This document shows positions 17,269 to 25,877 of a stretch of 64,000 nucleotides of DNA, piece by piece. Position 1 is the stretch's first letter, and each line of letters opens with the position of its first letter. This DNA comes from Jejuia sp047345485 (lineage in GTDB: Bacteria; Bacteroidota; Bacteroidia; Flavobacteriales; Flavobacteriaceae). Below the pieces are notes generated by a model. It had not been told where the DNA came from and did not search any database. It worked only from the letters and a program-made list of their open reading frames with translations. Both the position numbers and the translations under genes were made by a program. The DNA lies in the NCBI RefSeq assembly GCF_047345485.1, contig NZ_JBLFEN010000001.1, positions 558,001-622,000 on the forward strand. The letters are read 5' to 3'.

Positions 17269-17302
17269 TTGTTTTTTTATTAGGCTAAAAGTAATACTTT
17301 TG
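17269..17302 (+). promoter_or_regulatory. Promoter of the thr leader and thrABC
   Basis: TTG at 17269-17271, a 23-base spacer and TACTTTTG at 17295-17302, a perfect -7 element within the known spacing range. The predicted start near 17309 places the leader ATG (17324) about 15 bases into the transcript. Confidence 0.7.
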
Positions 17303-17323
17303 AAATGTTTTATATAACGAAAA

Positions 17324-17425
17324 ATGATTCAATTAAGCCAAAATATATCTTTAACAGTGTTTTCTACAAGCACCACTTCTATTTTAGCTACAACTACAAA
17401 TACAACAACCCTTTGGGGTTATTAG
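17324..17425 (+). CDS. thrL: thr operon leader peptide (33 aa, 10 Thr)
   Basis: An ATG-TAG frame of 33 residues whose second half reads TSTTSILATTTNTTTLWGY. Ten of 33 residues are Thr, with runs of three Thr codons at 17390-17398 and 17402-17410, plus three Ile. It starts about 15 bases after the predicted transcription start and lies 82 bases before thrA, which makes threonine. This is the organisation of a Thr attenuator leader as known for E. coli thrL. A stem AACCC/GGGTT (17407-17411 with 17416-17420) overlaps the last codons. A strong terminator with a T-tract was not seen, so the downstream switch may be unusual. Confidence 0.8.
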   Translation: MIQLSQNISLTVFSTSTTSILATTTNTTTLWGY

Positions 17426-17507
17426 TTATATATTATTCAGGCTTTTCGTGTAATTTTTATAGTTACATAGTTTCAAATTTTACATTTAAATTTCAATTCA
17501 TTACATA

Positions 17508-19952
17508 ATGAAGGTTTTAAAATTCGGAGGAACTTCTGTAGGTTCTTCAAAAAATATAAATAAAGTTATAAGTATTTTAAATAGGTATGCAAACGATAGT
17601 AAGGTAGTTTGTGTGGTTTCTGCTGTTGGCGGAATAACAGATAAGTTATTATTAGCAGGACGACAAGCATGTAGTAAAGACGAGAGTTTTAAGGAAACTC
17701 TAGATGTTATAACAGATACGCACTTTACAATTATTAAAGCTTTAAACCCTGAAAACAATACATCTATTTTAGCTTACGCTGAAGAAAAACTTAACGAATT
17801 GCATAGTTTATTAGATGGTATTTTCTTAATTAATGAGATATCGCCAAAAACATCAGATAAATTGGTAAGTTTTGGAGAGCTATTATCCTCATATATCGTT
17901 GCTGAAACCATGAGAAACAGAGGGATTTCTGCAAATAGAAAAAACTCTCAGGAATTGGTAATTACAAACTCAAACTTTACAAAAGCTGAGATAGATTACA
18001 GCGTTACCTATTCAAATATCAAAACATATTTTAATACTTCTGAAGAAAAAATCACTATTCTTCCAGGGTTTATTGCAAATTCTACATTTGGAGAGCAAAC
18101 TACTTTAGGGCGTGGTGGTTCTGATTTTACAGCCGCCATCGTAGCTGCTGCACTTAATGTAGAGCAATTAGAAATTTGGACAGACGTAAGCGGCATGTTT
18201 ACCACTAACCCAAAACTGGTAAAACAAGCACAACCTATTCAAACCATATCGTATCAAGAAGCAATGGAATTGTCGCATTTTGGTGCTAAAGTATTGTATC
18301 CACCAACTGTGCAACCTGTTTTAGATTTAGATATTCCTATTCATATTAAAAATACGATGGATCCTAATGCGGTTGGAACTGTTATCTCTAACCAATCACA
18401 AATTTCAGAAAATCCAGTAAAAGGCATCAGCAACATTTCTAATATCGCTTTATTAACGCTACAAGGCAGTGGTATGGTCGGTATTCCAGGGTTTTCTAAA
18501 CGTTTATTTGAAACACTTTCAAACGAAAAAATAAATGTAATTCTCATTACACAAGCATCTTCTGAACATTCTATATGTTTAGGTATTGAAGAAAAAGATA
18601 TAGAGATTGCTAAAACCGCAATTGATATTACTTTTGAAAACGAAATTACACTTCATAAAATAGATCCAATCATCGTTGAGACTAATTTATCAATTGTAGC
18701 CTTAGTTGGCGATAATATGAAAAATCACCAAGGTATTAGTGGTAAAATGTTTTCAACCTTAGGTAAAAATAATATTAATATTAGAGCGATTGCTCAAGGT
18801 GCATCAGAAAAAAACATATCTATAGTTATTGAAGAAACCGATGTGAAAAAAGCACTTAACACCTTACATGAGGTGTTTTTTGAAAGTATAACAAAACAAT
18901 TAAATGTATTTATTACCGGTGTTGGTAATGTTGGAGAACGTTTGGTAGAGCAGATAAAACAACAGAAAAAATACTTGAAAGACAACCTTAAAATCAACCT
19001 TCGTGTTGCAGGTTTGTCAAATTCAAGAACAATGATTTTTGATGAAAAAGGACTTGATCTAAAATCTTGGAAAACCAATTTGCCAAACGGTGAAAAAGCA
19101 TCTTTACAAGGCTTTTTTGAAAACGCTAAAAGTTTAAATTTACGAAATAGTATTTTTGTTGATGTAACTGCAAACAAAGATATATCTGATTTATATGCTA
19201 GTTATTTACGCGAAAGCATTGCCATTGTTGCCTGTAATAAAATTGCATGTTCTAGTGAATTTAAAAATTATAAAGCATTAAAACATTTATCGCTTAAATA
19301 CAATGCGCCATTTTTGTTTGAAACTAATGTTGGTGCAGGTTTACCAATTATTGATACTCTAAACAATTTAATAGCATCGGGTGATAAAGTTACGTCTATA
19401 CAAGCTGTGTTATCGGGTAGTTTAAATTTTGTATTTAATAATTTTAATAACACTACTAAGTTTTTTGATGTAGTAAAACAAGCAGGTGCAGAAGGATATA
19501 CCGAACCAGACCCAAGAATAGATTTAAGTGGTGTAGATGTGGCTCGTAAAATTTTAATTCTTGCCAGAGAAAGTGGTATGGAAATGAATTTAGAAGATAT
19601 TGATAATTTACCGTTCTTATCCAAGGCTGGATTAGAGAGCAATACGGTAGACGATTTTTATCAGACTTTAATTGATGATGAAGCGCACTATCAAAGTTTA
19701 TATGCATCAGCTAAAACTAATAATTGTCAATTAAAATACGTTGCTAAACTAGATAACGGAAAGGCTAACGTGAGTTTACAAGAAATTCCTGAAGGACATC
19801 CGTTTTATAATTTAGAAGGAAGTGATAACATTGTAATGTTTTATACAGAACGCTACTCGCAACAACCCATGATTATTAAAGGTGCTGGTGCTGGTGCAGA
19901 TGTAACCGCATCTGGTTTATTTGCAGATATTATTAGATTAGGCAATGATTAA
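17508..19952 (+). CDS. thrA: Bifunctional aspartokinase / homoserine dehydrogenase
   Basis: An 814-residue fusion. Residues 1 to about 450 are aspartokinase: KFGGTSVG at 4-11, the GRGGSDFTAA substrate site near 202, then two ACT regulatory repeats (LQGSGMVGIPGFSKRLFETL and VGDNMKNHQGISGKMFSTL). Residues about 463-814 are homoserine dehydrogenase with NAD(P) site VFITGVGNVGERL near 466 and EGYTEPDPRIDLSGVDVARK near 662. It catalyses the first and third steps from aspartate to threonine/methionine, and the ACT domains imply threonine feedback. It is the first gene of thrABC, under the Thr-rich leader. Confidence 0.97.
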   Translation: MKVLKFGGTSVGSSKNINKVISILNRYANDSKVVCVVSAVGGITDKLLLAGRQACSKDESFKETLDVITDTHFTIIKALNPENNTSILAYAEEKLNELHSLLDGIFLINEISPKTSDKLVSFGELLSSYIVAETMRNRGISANRKNSQELVITNSNFTKAEIDYSVTYSNIKTYFNTSEEKITILPGFIANSTFGEQTTLGRGGSDFTAAIVAAALNVEQLEIWTDVSGMFTTNPKLVKQAQPIQTISYQEAMELSHFGAKVLYPPTVQPVLDLDIPIHIKNTMDPNAVGTVISNQSQISENPVKGISNISNIALLTLQGSGMVGIPGFSKRLFETLSNEKINVILITQASSEHSICLGIEEKDIEIAKTAIDITFENEITLHKIDPIIVETNLSIVALVGDNMKNHQGISGKMFSTLGKNNINIRAIAQGASEKNISIVIEETDVKKALNTLHEVFFESITKQLNVFITGVGNVGERLVEQIKQQKKYLKDNLKINLRVAGLSNSRTMIFDEKGLDLKSWKTNLPNGEKASLQGFFENAKSLNLRNSIFVDVTANKDISDLYASYLRESIAIVACNKIACSSEFKNYKALKHLSLKYNAPFLFETNVGAGLPIIDTLNNLIASGDKVTSIQAVLSGSLNFVFNNFNNTTKFFDVVKQAGAEGYTEPDPRIDLSGVDVARKILILARESGMEMNLEDIDNLPFLSKAGLESNTVDDFYQTLIDDEAHYQSLYASAKTNNCQLKYVAKLDNGKANVSLQEIPEGHPFYNLEGSDNIVMFYTERYSQQPMIIKGAGAGADVTASGLFADIIRLGND

Positions 19953-20023
19953 TTAAAATGGAATTACACAAAGACAGTGCTGTTACTTGTACTAGTGCAG
20001 CCGAAAAATATGTAATTGAACGC

Positions 20024-20947
20024 ATGAATGAAATAAAAATATTTACCCCAGCAACGGTTGCTAACGTATCCTGTGGATTTGATGTTATGGGATTTTGTTT
20101 AGACAATGTTGGTGACGAAATGGTAATACGAAAAATAGACAAGAAAGGCGTTTTTATTACTAAAATTGAGGGTTTTGACTTGCCTTTTGAAGCAGAATTA
20201 AACGTTGCTGGTGTTTCTGCTCTAGCCATGTATAAATCACTTAATATTGATTTTGGTTTTGAAATTGAAATTTATAAAAACATAAAACCCGGAAGCGGTA
20301 TTGGCAGTAGTGCTGCAAGTGCAGTAGGTAGTGTTTTTGGTATGAATGAATTACTTGGACGCCCCTTTACTAAAACACAGTTAACTGAGTTTGCCATTAA
20401 AGGCGAAGCCCTAGCTAGTAAATGCGAACATGCTGACAACCTAGCGCCTGCCCTTTTTGGAGGATTCACTTTGGTGAAAAGCGTGGCACCACTACAAATT
20501 TTAGAGCTACCAACGCCCAAAGATTTATACGCCACTATTATTCATCCGCAAATAGAAATAAAAACATCAGAATCTAGAGCCATACTTCCAAAACAAGTAC
20601 CACTAGGTGATGCTATAACACAATGGGCTAATTTAGGTAGTTTAGTACACGCGCTTCATACTAGCAATTACAATTTGATAAAAGATGCACTAAACGATGT
20701 TGTTGTTGAGCCACATAGAAGCCAACTTATACCATTATTTAATGAGGTAAAAGCAGCATGTATTAGTGCTGGTGCTTTAGGTGCTGGTATTTCTGGTTCT
20801 GGCCCTTCAATTTTCACATTGAGTAAAGGAGAGAAGCAAGCAGAAAAAGTTAAAAAAGTAATGCAGGATATTTATGCAAAATCTGATATTGATTTTGATA
20901 TTCATGTTTCAAAAATAAACACACAAGGTGTTAAAATTTTAGGTTAA
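20024..20947 (+). CDS. thrB: Homoserine kinase
   Basis: A GHMP kinase of 307 residues from the ATG at 20024 (MNEIKIFTPATVANVSCGFD). The frame extends upstream to 19958, but the family normally begins at this Met and the extra 22 residues are not conserved-looking. The ATP loop PGSGIGSSAASAVG lies near residues 88-101 and GAGISGSGPSIF near 252. It phosphorylates homoserine for threonine synthase. The gaps are 71 bases from thrA and only 3 bases to thrC, so it is operonic. Confidence 0.95.
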   Translation: MNEIKIFTPATVANVSCGFDVMGFCLDNVGDEMVIRKIDKKGVFITKIEGFDLPFEAELNVAGVSALAMYKSLNIDFGFEIEIYKNIKPGSGIGSSAASAVGSVFGMNELLGRPFTKTQLTEFAIKGEALASKCEHADNLAPALFGGFTLVKSVAPLQILELPTPKDLYATIIHPQIEIKTSESRAILPKQVPLGDAITQWANLGSLVHALHTSNYNLIKDALNDVVVEPHRSQLIPLFNEVKAACISAGALGAGISGSGPSIFTLSKGEKQAEKVKKVMQDIYAKSDIDFDIHVSKINTQGVKILG

Positions 20948-20950
20948 AAA

Positions 20951-22240
20951 ATGAATTACTACTCATTAAATAAAAAAGCACCAAATACAACGTTTAAAAA
21001 TGCTGTAATAAAGGGTTTAGCACCAGATAAAGGTTTATATTTCCCTGAGAGTATCACTCCGCTTACAAAATCGTTTTTTGATGATATTGATAAATTATCA
21101 TATTCAGAAATAGCTTTTGAAGCCATAAAACAATTTGTTCTTCCTGAAATACCAGAGGACATATTAAAAACAATAGTTGAGGAAACGTTATCGTTCGATT
21201 TCCCTGTGGTACAACTAAACGACAACATTTCTACTTTAGAATTATTCCACGGCCCAACAATGGCATTTAAAGATGTTGGCGCTCGATTTATGGCGAGATG
21301 CCTAGGTTATTTTAATAGAGATAATGATGAAGAGGTTACAGTTTTGGTAGCTACATCTGGTGATACTGGTGGCGCTGTTGCTAATGGGTTTTTAGGCGTA
21401 AAAGGTGTTAATGTTGTGATACTCTACCCTAGCGGAAAAGTGAGTGACATTCAAGAAAAACAATTAACCACGCTGGGACAAAACATAAAAGCACTAGAAG
21501 TTAATGGTACGTTTGACGATTGTCAGGCCATGGTAAAAACAGCTTTTTTAGATGAAGATTTAATTAGTAAAATGCAGTTAACATCTGCAAACTCTATAAA
21601 CGTAGCACGCTGGCTACCGCAACTTTTCTATTTTATGTTTGCTTACAAGCAATTACATAACACCTATGATGATATTGTATTTTCAGTACCTAGTGGAAAC
21701 TTTGGAAATGTTTGTGCTGGTATGATGGCGCAACAATTAGGCTTACCCATCAAACACTTTATCGCATCAAACAACTTAAATAATGTAGTAACACGTTATT
21801 TAGTGTCACAATTATACGAACCAAAACCATCTATTCAAACCATTAGTAATGCTATGGATGTTGGGGCACCAAGTAATTTTATTCGTATTCAAGAAATTTA
21901 TAAAAATGATTTTTCAACATTAAAAGAAAATATTTCATCATATAGTTTTACAGATGAAGAAACTCGCGATGCGATGTTAGAGATTTATAATAGTTATAAT
22001 TATGTTGCAGATCCTCATGGTGCTGTAGGTTATTTAGGCTGTAAATCGTATTTACAAGATAATCCAAATGCACATTGTGTATTTTTAGAAACTGCACACC
22101 CTACTAAATTTTTAGATGTAGTTGAAGATGTTATTAAAACAAAACAGCCTCTACCTAAACAGATTCAATCTGTAATGGGAAAAGACAAAGAAGCTACAAT
22201 TATTTCATCATATGAAGACTTGAAAAGCTACCTACTTTAA
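20951..22240 (+). CDS. thrC: Threonine synthase
   Basis: A 429-residue PLP enzyme with an N-terminal threonine-synthase domain (YYSLNKKAPNTTFKNAV), the Schiff-base Lys in TMAFKDVGARFMARC near residue 108, the phosphate loop TSGDTGGAVANG near 137 and SGNFGNVCAG near 250. It converts O-phosphohomoserine to threonine. It is the last gene of thrABC. Confidence 0.96.
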   Translation: MNYYSLNKKAPNTTFKNAVIKGLAPDKGLYFPESITPLTKSFFDDIDKLSYSEIAFEAIKQFVLPEIPEDILKTIVEETLSFDFPVVQLNDNISTLELFHGPTMAFKDVGARFMARCLGYFNRDNDEEVTVLVATSGDTGGAVANGFLGVKGVNVVILYPSGKVSDIQEKQLTTLGQNIKALEVNGTFDDCQAMVKTAFLDEDLISKMQLTSANSINVARWLPQLFYFMFAYKQLHNTYDDIVFSVPSGNFGNVCAGMMAQQLGLPIKHFIASNNLNNVVTRYLVSQLYEPKPSIQTISNAMDVGAPSNFIRIQEIYKNDFSTLKENISSYSFTDEETRDAMLEIYNSYNYVADPHGAVGYLGCKSYLQDNPNAHCVFLETAHPTKFLDVVEDVIKTKQPLPKQIQSVMGKDKEATIISSYEDLKSYLL

Positions 22241-22313
22241 ATATTAACATACAGGATAGCTCATGATGGTTTACACTATATTTTTTTTGAAATTGCAACA
22301 TAAAAACTAGGCT

Positions 22314-23324
22314 ATGAAAAAAACTACTTTACAATTCATTTTTCTATTCGTATTTTTAACTATTTCTGTCCCACTTGTAGCTCAAACAGCACCTTGTGAT
22401 GGCACATTACCTTTTGAGGAACAAAACGGATTATTAACTATCGAAATGGAATCAGGCAATTTACCAACAGGTTCAAACTGGCAAACTGGTAGTGAAGCTG
22501 ATCCTAATTTACCTGGATCAACAATTAATTATATTTTTTGGGATGGCCCTCAGTCATTTTCTTCCTTAACTGGTCAACCCATTACATATAATATAAAAAT
22601 TAATAATCCTGGTACGTATAGACTCGCATGGCGAGGTCGCATAGGTACAGGTACTTCTGGTGGCGAACATAATGATGCTTGGTTACGTATTGTAGCTGAT
22701 GATTTTTATGCTACAAAACAAAGTAGCGCTACTTCTACTGAGTCTCTTGAGCCAAGACCAAGTTGCACTAGCAACCCAGACAGAGATTGTCCAGAAGGTT
22801 CTAGCACCTCTGGTTATTTTAAAGCTTTTATGAATAGACACCCTGTAAATTTACCTCCAGAACAACGTTGGGGTTTTGTAACGAATACAAATGATGGTAA
22901 TTCGTTTAGATTTATTTGGGCAACCTTTAATACTGCAGGAAATTATTCTGTAATTATAGATGCCAGATCTAGTTTCTTTTTTATGGATAAAATGGTACTA
23001 CGCAGAACAGACGTTAGTGATAGTAATGCATTTAGTTTAACAAATAGCGAATCTTCGTGTGCTGTTCTATCGTTAAACGATATAACAAAACAAAGTGGTT
23101 TAAAACTGTTTCCTAACCCAGCCACAGATAGAATAGAAATAAATAATTTATCAAATTATAGAGGCATATTACAATTAAAAAATATTTTAGGTGCTACTAT
23201 TCGCAACATATCTCTCGAAACTTCAAAACAAATAATAGATATAAGTGATTTAAAAAGCGGTGTATATATATTAACAGCTATAGATACCAACGTAAACATC
23301 AACCAAAGATTCGTTAAGCTTTAA
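22314..23324 (+). CDS. Secreted protein with T9SS type A sorting domain
   Basis: A 336-residue protein with a signal peptide (to about residue 24, ...VPLVAQ) and a central domain (about 30-240) rich in aromatic and acidic residues. Its WRGRIGTGTSGGEHNDAWLRI segment resembles carbohydrate-binding beta-sandwich modules. A C-terminal sorting domain spans about 262-336 (LKLFPNPATDRIEINNL ... GVYILTAIDTNVNINQRFVKL). It should be exported by Sec and then moved to the cell surface or medium by the type IX system. It is followed by a strong terminator. No catalytic domain is recognised. Confidence 0.88.
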   Translation: MKKTTLQFIFLFVFLTISVPLVAQTAPCDGTLPFEEQNGLLTIEMESGNLPTGSNWQTGSEADPNLPGSTINYIFWDGPQSFSSLTGQPITYNIKINNPGTYRLAWRGRIGTGTSGGEHNDAWLRIVADDFYATKQSSATSTESLEPRPSCTSNPDRDCPEGSSTSGYFKAFMNRHPVNLPPEQRWGFVTNTNDGNSFRFIWATFNTAGNYSVIIDARSSFFFMDKMVLRRTDVSDSNAFSLTNSESSCAVLSLNDITKQSGLKLFPNPATDRIEINNLSNYRGILQLKNILGATIRNISLETSKQIIDISDLKSGVYILTAIDTNVNINQRFVKL

Positions 23325-23347
23325 AACAAAAATCACCAAATGTTAAT

Positions 23348-23382
23348 AATCCGACAAACGATTTGTTTGTCGGATTTTTTTT
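23348..23382 (+). terminator. Intrinsic terminator after the T9SS cargo gene
   Basis: A perfect 12-bp stem AATCCGACAAAC / GTTTGTCGGATT (23348-23359 with 23365-23376), five-base loop and eight T's after it. Confidence 0.9.
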
Positions 23383-23444
23383 GAACTGCTGTTAAACATT
23401 AGCTAAATTAACACTTGATATTTTTTAATACAATATTTGAATTT

Positions 23445-23452
23445 TATCTTTG
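23445..23452 (+). promoter_or_regulatory. Promoter -7 element upstream of the DedA-like gene
   Basis: TATCTTTG matches TAnnTTTG exactly. It sits only nine bases before the ATG at 23461, so transcription from it would give a leaderless or almost leaderless mRNA. The TTG-initiated frame from 23437 would then be untranscribed. Confidence 0.4.
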
Positions 23453-23460
23453 ATATTGCT

Positions 23461-24093
23461 ATGATTGATGAACATAAAAAAAAAGAAAAAACAAAGCCTA
23501 ATACAAAATCTCGTATTAAGCTATTGCACCAGTATTATAGCTATACTGGTTTTTATGCATTTGTTTGGCAGGCTATAAAGCAAGCATTACCTTATATTAT
23601 TGGAGCTGTAGTTCTTATTTATGCCCTTGATTATTTTTTTGATATTAATGCTGCTTTAGTTAGACTTACAGAAATATTACCATCTTATGGTGTTTTAAGT
23701 TTCTTCTTTGTTTCTGAAACCCTATTAGGATTAATTCCCCCAGAAATATTTATAGCTTGGTCAGGAAAAATGCCAAACCCATGGGGCTACTTAAGTATTC
23801 TTGCAGCACTTTCATATTTGGGTGGTTTATTAGCCTATCACCTAGGTAAAATGATTACTAAAATTCCGTCTGTACACAACTATTTAGAAATAAAAATGCA
23901 AAAGCAATTAAAAAACTCAAAAAAATGGGGTGGTTTCCTTATTATAGTTGGTGCACTTTTGCCTTTACCATTCTCTATTTCGTGTATTGCTGCGGGTATT
24001 ATTAATTTTCCTTTTAAAAACGTAGTTTTATTCGGCTCATTACGTTTATTACGTTTTGCTATTTATGGTATAATTATATTTAGCGCTTTATAA
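23461..24093 (+). CDS. DedA/VTT-like membrane protein
   Basis: A protein of 210 residues from the ATG at 23461 (MIDEHKKKEKTK). The Lys-rich cytoplasmic N-terminus is followed by about four to five membrane helices. SETLLGLIPPEIFIAWSGK and WGGFLIIVGALLPLPFSISCIAAGII recall the re-entrant loops of VTT/DedA (SNARE-associated) proteins, which are lipid or undecaprenyl-phosphate flippases. The match is partial, and the usual F-x(3)-R motif is replaced by LLPLPFS. Located in the inner membrane, substrate unknown. Confidence 0.7.
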   Translation: MIDEHKKKEKTKPNTKSRIKLLHQYYSYTGFYAFVWQAIKQALPYIIGAVVLIYALDYFFDINAALVRLTEILPSYGVLSFFFVSETLLGLIPPEIFIAWSGKMPNPWGYLSILAALSYLGGLLAYHLGKMITKIPSVHNYLEIKMQKQLKNSKKWGGFLIIVGALLPLPFSISCIAAGIINFPFKNVVLFGSLRLLRFAIYGIIIFSAL

Positions 24094-24157
24094 AAAAGTC
24101 TTAAAATAGTAGCATTTTGTTATTGTTCTACTCTACTTTTGCAGAAAATAATTACCT

Positions 24158-24448
24158 ATGTTTTCATTTATAAATATTTTTAGAATCGTTGCACTTTTAG
24201 AAGGGGTATCATACATATTACTACTATTTATCGCTACACCTGTTAAGTACCTATCAGGAGATGCGCAATACGTAAAACTATTAGGGATGCCGCATGGTTT
24301 ATTATTTGTAGCCTATATAGCTATAGCCATAGTTATAAAGCCAACACTTAAATGGGATAACAAAACTCTAGGTATCGTATTATTAGCTGCAATTATACCT
24401 TTTGGAACATTCTATATTGATAGAAAATATTTAAAGCCTGCTAAATAA
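24158..24448 (+). CDS. DUF3817 membrane protein
   Basis: A 96-residue protein with three membrane helices. It begins FINIFRIVALLEGVSYILLLFIATPVKYL and has GMPHGLLFVAYIAIAI near residue 43, the signature of DUF3817 (YdzA-like). Function is unknown. Its TAA overlaps the next gene's ATG by one base, implying coupled translation with the mechanosensitive channel. Confidence 0.85.
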   Translation: MFSFINIFRIVALLEGVSYILLLFIATPVKYLSGDAQYVKLLGMPHGLLFVAYIAIAIVIKPTLKWDNKTLGIVLLAAIIPFGTFYIDRKYLKPAK

Positions 24449-25734
24449 TGCAAACCGAAAGTAAAACAAACTCTTTATCAGAAAATGCATCAGGTGTAAA
24501 ACACTTAATTTCAGAAAAACTTATGGCACTAGGTGTTTCTGAAGAAGTGGCACAATACCTAAATATGTTAATTCTACTTATTGGGTTATTACTCATTATT
24601 TTCATTGTAGATTTTATCATAAAAAAAATACTAATTAGCGCATTTACCCAATTTGCAAAACGCACTAAAACTAACTTTGATGATTTACTCATATCAAACA
24701 AAGTACCCAGAAATATAGCACATATTATTCCGCTTTTAATTGCTATAGAATTTTTACCAAACGTTTTTGTCGATTTTTACAATTTTGAAATTATAATTGA
24801 AAAAGCACTCAAAGTTTTTGCTATAATACTCACCCTGTGGGTTGTACGAAGTCTACTCAGTACCTTAAAAGACTATTTAAAAACTCTGCCTAGATTTAAA
24901 GACAAACCCATTGATAGTTACATACAAGTCTTTATGATTTTTGCATGGTTAGGAGGTATCATGTCTGCTATCGCAATTGTAACAGGAATTCCATTTTTAA
25001 AATTCTTAACAGGCTTAGGCGCCATTTCAGCAGTTATAATTTTAGTGTTTAAAGATACAATCTTAGGCTTTGTAGCTAGCATACAAGTATCTATAAACGA
25101 TATGGTGCGTATTGGAGACTGGATTACTTTTGAAAAATATGGTGCCGATGGTGATGTTACTGAGATTACGTTAGCCACGGTTAAAGTTCAAAACTTTGAT
25201 AAAACAATTACTACTATTCCAACTTATGCGTTGATTTCAGATTCTTTTAAAAACTGGAGAGGAATGACAAATGCTGGTGGCAGACGTATAAAACGTGCCT
25301 TAAATATAAAACAAGATAGCATTAAATGTCTTTCTGATACTGATATTGACAAACTTAAAAGTATTCAATTAATTAAATCTTACTTAGAAACTAAGCAAAA
25401 AGATATTTCAGAATACAACACAAAAAATACAATCAATAAAGATTTAATGTTGAATGGTAGAAACCTAACTAATGTTGGCGTATTTAGAAAGTACATACAA
25501 ACCTATATTGAAAACCACTCTGCAATAAATAAGGATATGACAATTATGGTGCGCCAATTAGCACCTACCGCTCAAGGTTTACCAATAGAAATTTATGCTT
25601 TTAGTAGTGATAAACGTTGGATAAATTACGAATATATTATGGCAGATATTTTTGATCATGTACTCTCTGCTGTTCCATACTTTGATTTGGAGATTTTTGA
25701 ATTGCCAACAACATTTAGCATAAAAAACAACTAG
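24448..25734 (+). CDS. Mechanosensitive channel, MscS family (YbdG-like)
   Basis: A 428-residue protein with about five N-terminal membrane helices (residues about 35-195), the pore-lining helix KFLTGLGAISAVIILVFKDT near 190-210, the beta domain GFVASIQVSINDMVRIGDWI ... TVKVQNFDKTITTIPTYALI, and a long C-terminal cytoplasmic domain. The extended size and C-terminal extension match YbdG/MscM-type channels that release solutes on osmotic downshock. It is translationally coupled to the DUF3817 gene. Confidence 0.9.
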   Translation: MQTESKTNSLSENASGVKHLISEKLMALGVSEEVAQYLNMLILLIGLLLIIFIVDFIIKKILISAFTQFAKRTKTNFDDLLISNKVPRNIAHIIPLLIAIEFLPNVFVDFYNFEIIIEKALKVFAIILTLWVVRSLLSTLKDYLKTLPRFKDKPIDSYIQVFMIFAWLGGIMSAIAIVTGIPFLKFLTGLGAISAVIILVFKDTILGFVASIQVSINDMVRIGDWITFEKYGADGDVTEITLATVKVQNFDKTITTIPTYALISDSFKNWRGMTNAGGRRIKRALNIKQDSIKCLSDTDIDKLKSIQLIKSYLETKQKDISEYNTKNTINKDLMLNGRNLTNVGVFRKYIQTYIENHSAINKDMTIMVRQLAPTAQGLPIEIYAFSSDKRWINYEYIMADIFDHVLSAVPYFDLEIFELPTTFSIKNN

Positions 25735-25826
25735 ACGTTTTATAATCAACTTCAAGATTGGTTTCATTGCTTTTAAAAACAGCTATATCTCTAATTGAAG
25801 ACATATAATAAATTATGTAGAACAAA

Positions 25827-25859
25827 AGACCTCACAAGTTTCAAAAACTTGTGAGGTCT
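25827..25859. repeat. Perfect palindromic repeat, CCTCACAAGTTT type
   Basis: AGACCTCACAAGTTT (25827-25841) and AAACTTGTGAGGTCT (25845-25859) form a perfect 15-bp hairpin with a 3-base loop between convergent genes. It lacks a T-tract but could end both transcripts. A related copy lies at 43808-43840 between hisD and hisC. Confidence 0.85.
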
Positions 25860-25877
25860 CATAAAGTTTAAAATCTC

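Larger units (their letters stand above)
17173..17507. other. Divergent regulatory gap between nnr and thrA
   Basis: This 335-base stretch holds the thr promoter (17269-17302), the Thr-rich leader ORF (17324-17425) and an 82-base AT-rich segment before thrA. In that last segment only weak stems are visible, such as TGTAA/TTACA at 17449-17453 and 17463-17467. No clear nnr promoter was found. Confidence 0.7.

Noticed and set aside
17305..17508. 67-codon frame overlapping the thr leader
   Set aside because: It begins at the predicted promoter edge, is in a different frame from the Thr-rich ORF, has low-complexity Tyr/Phe/Asn content expected of AT-rich non-coding DNA and runs into thrA.
18794..19177. 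127-codon minus-strand frame opposite thrA
   Set aside because: It is a shadow of the homoserine dehydrogenase region. The composition is Phe/Ser/Lys-rich, as expected of antisense frames.
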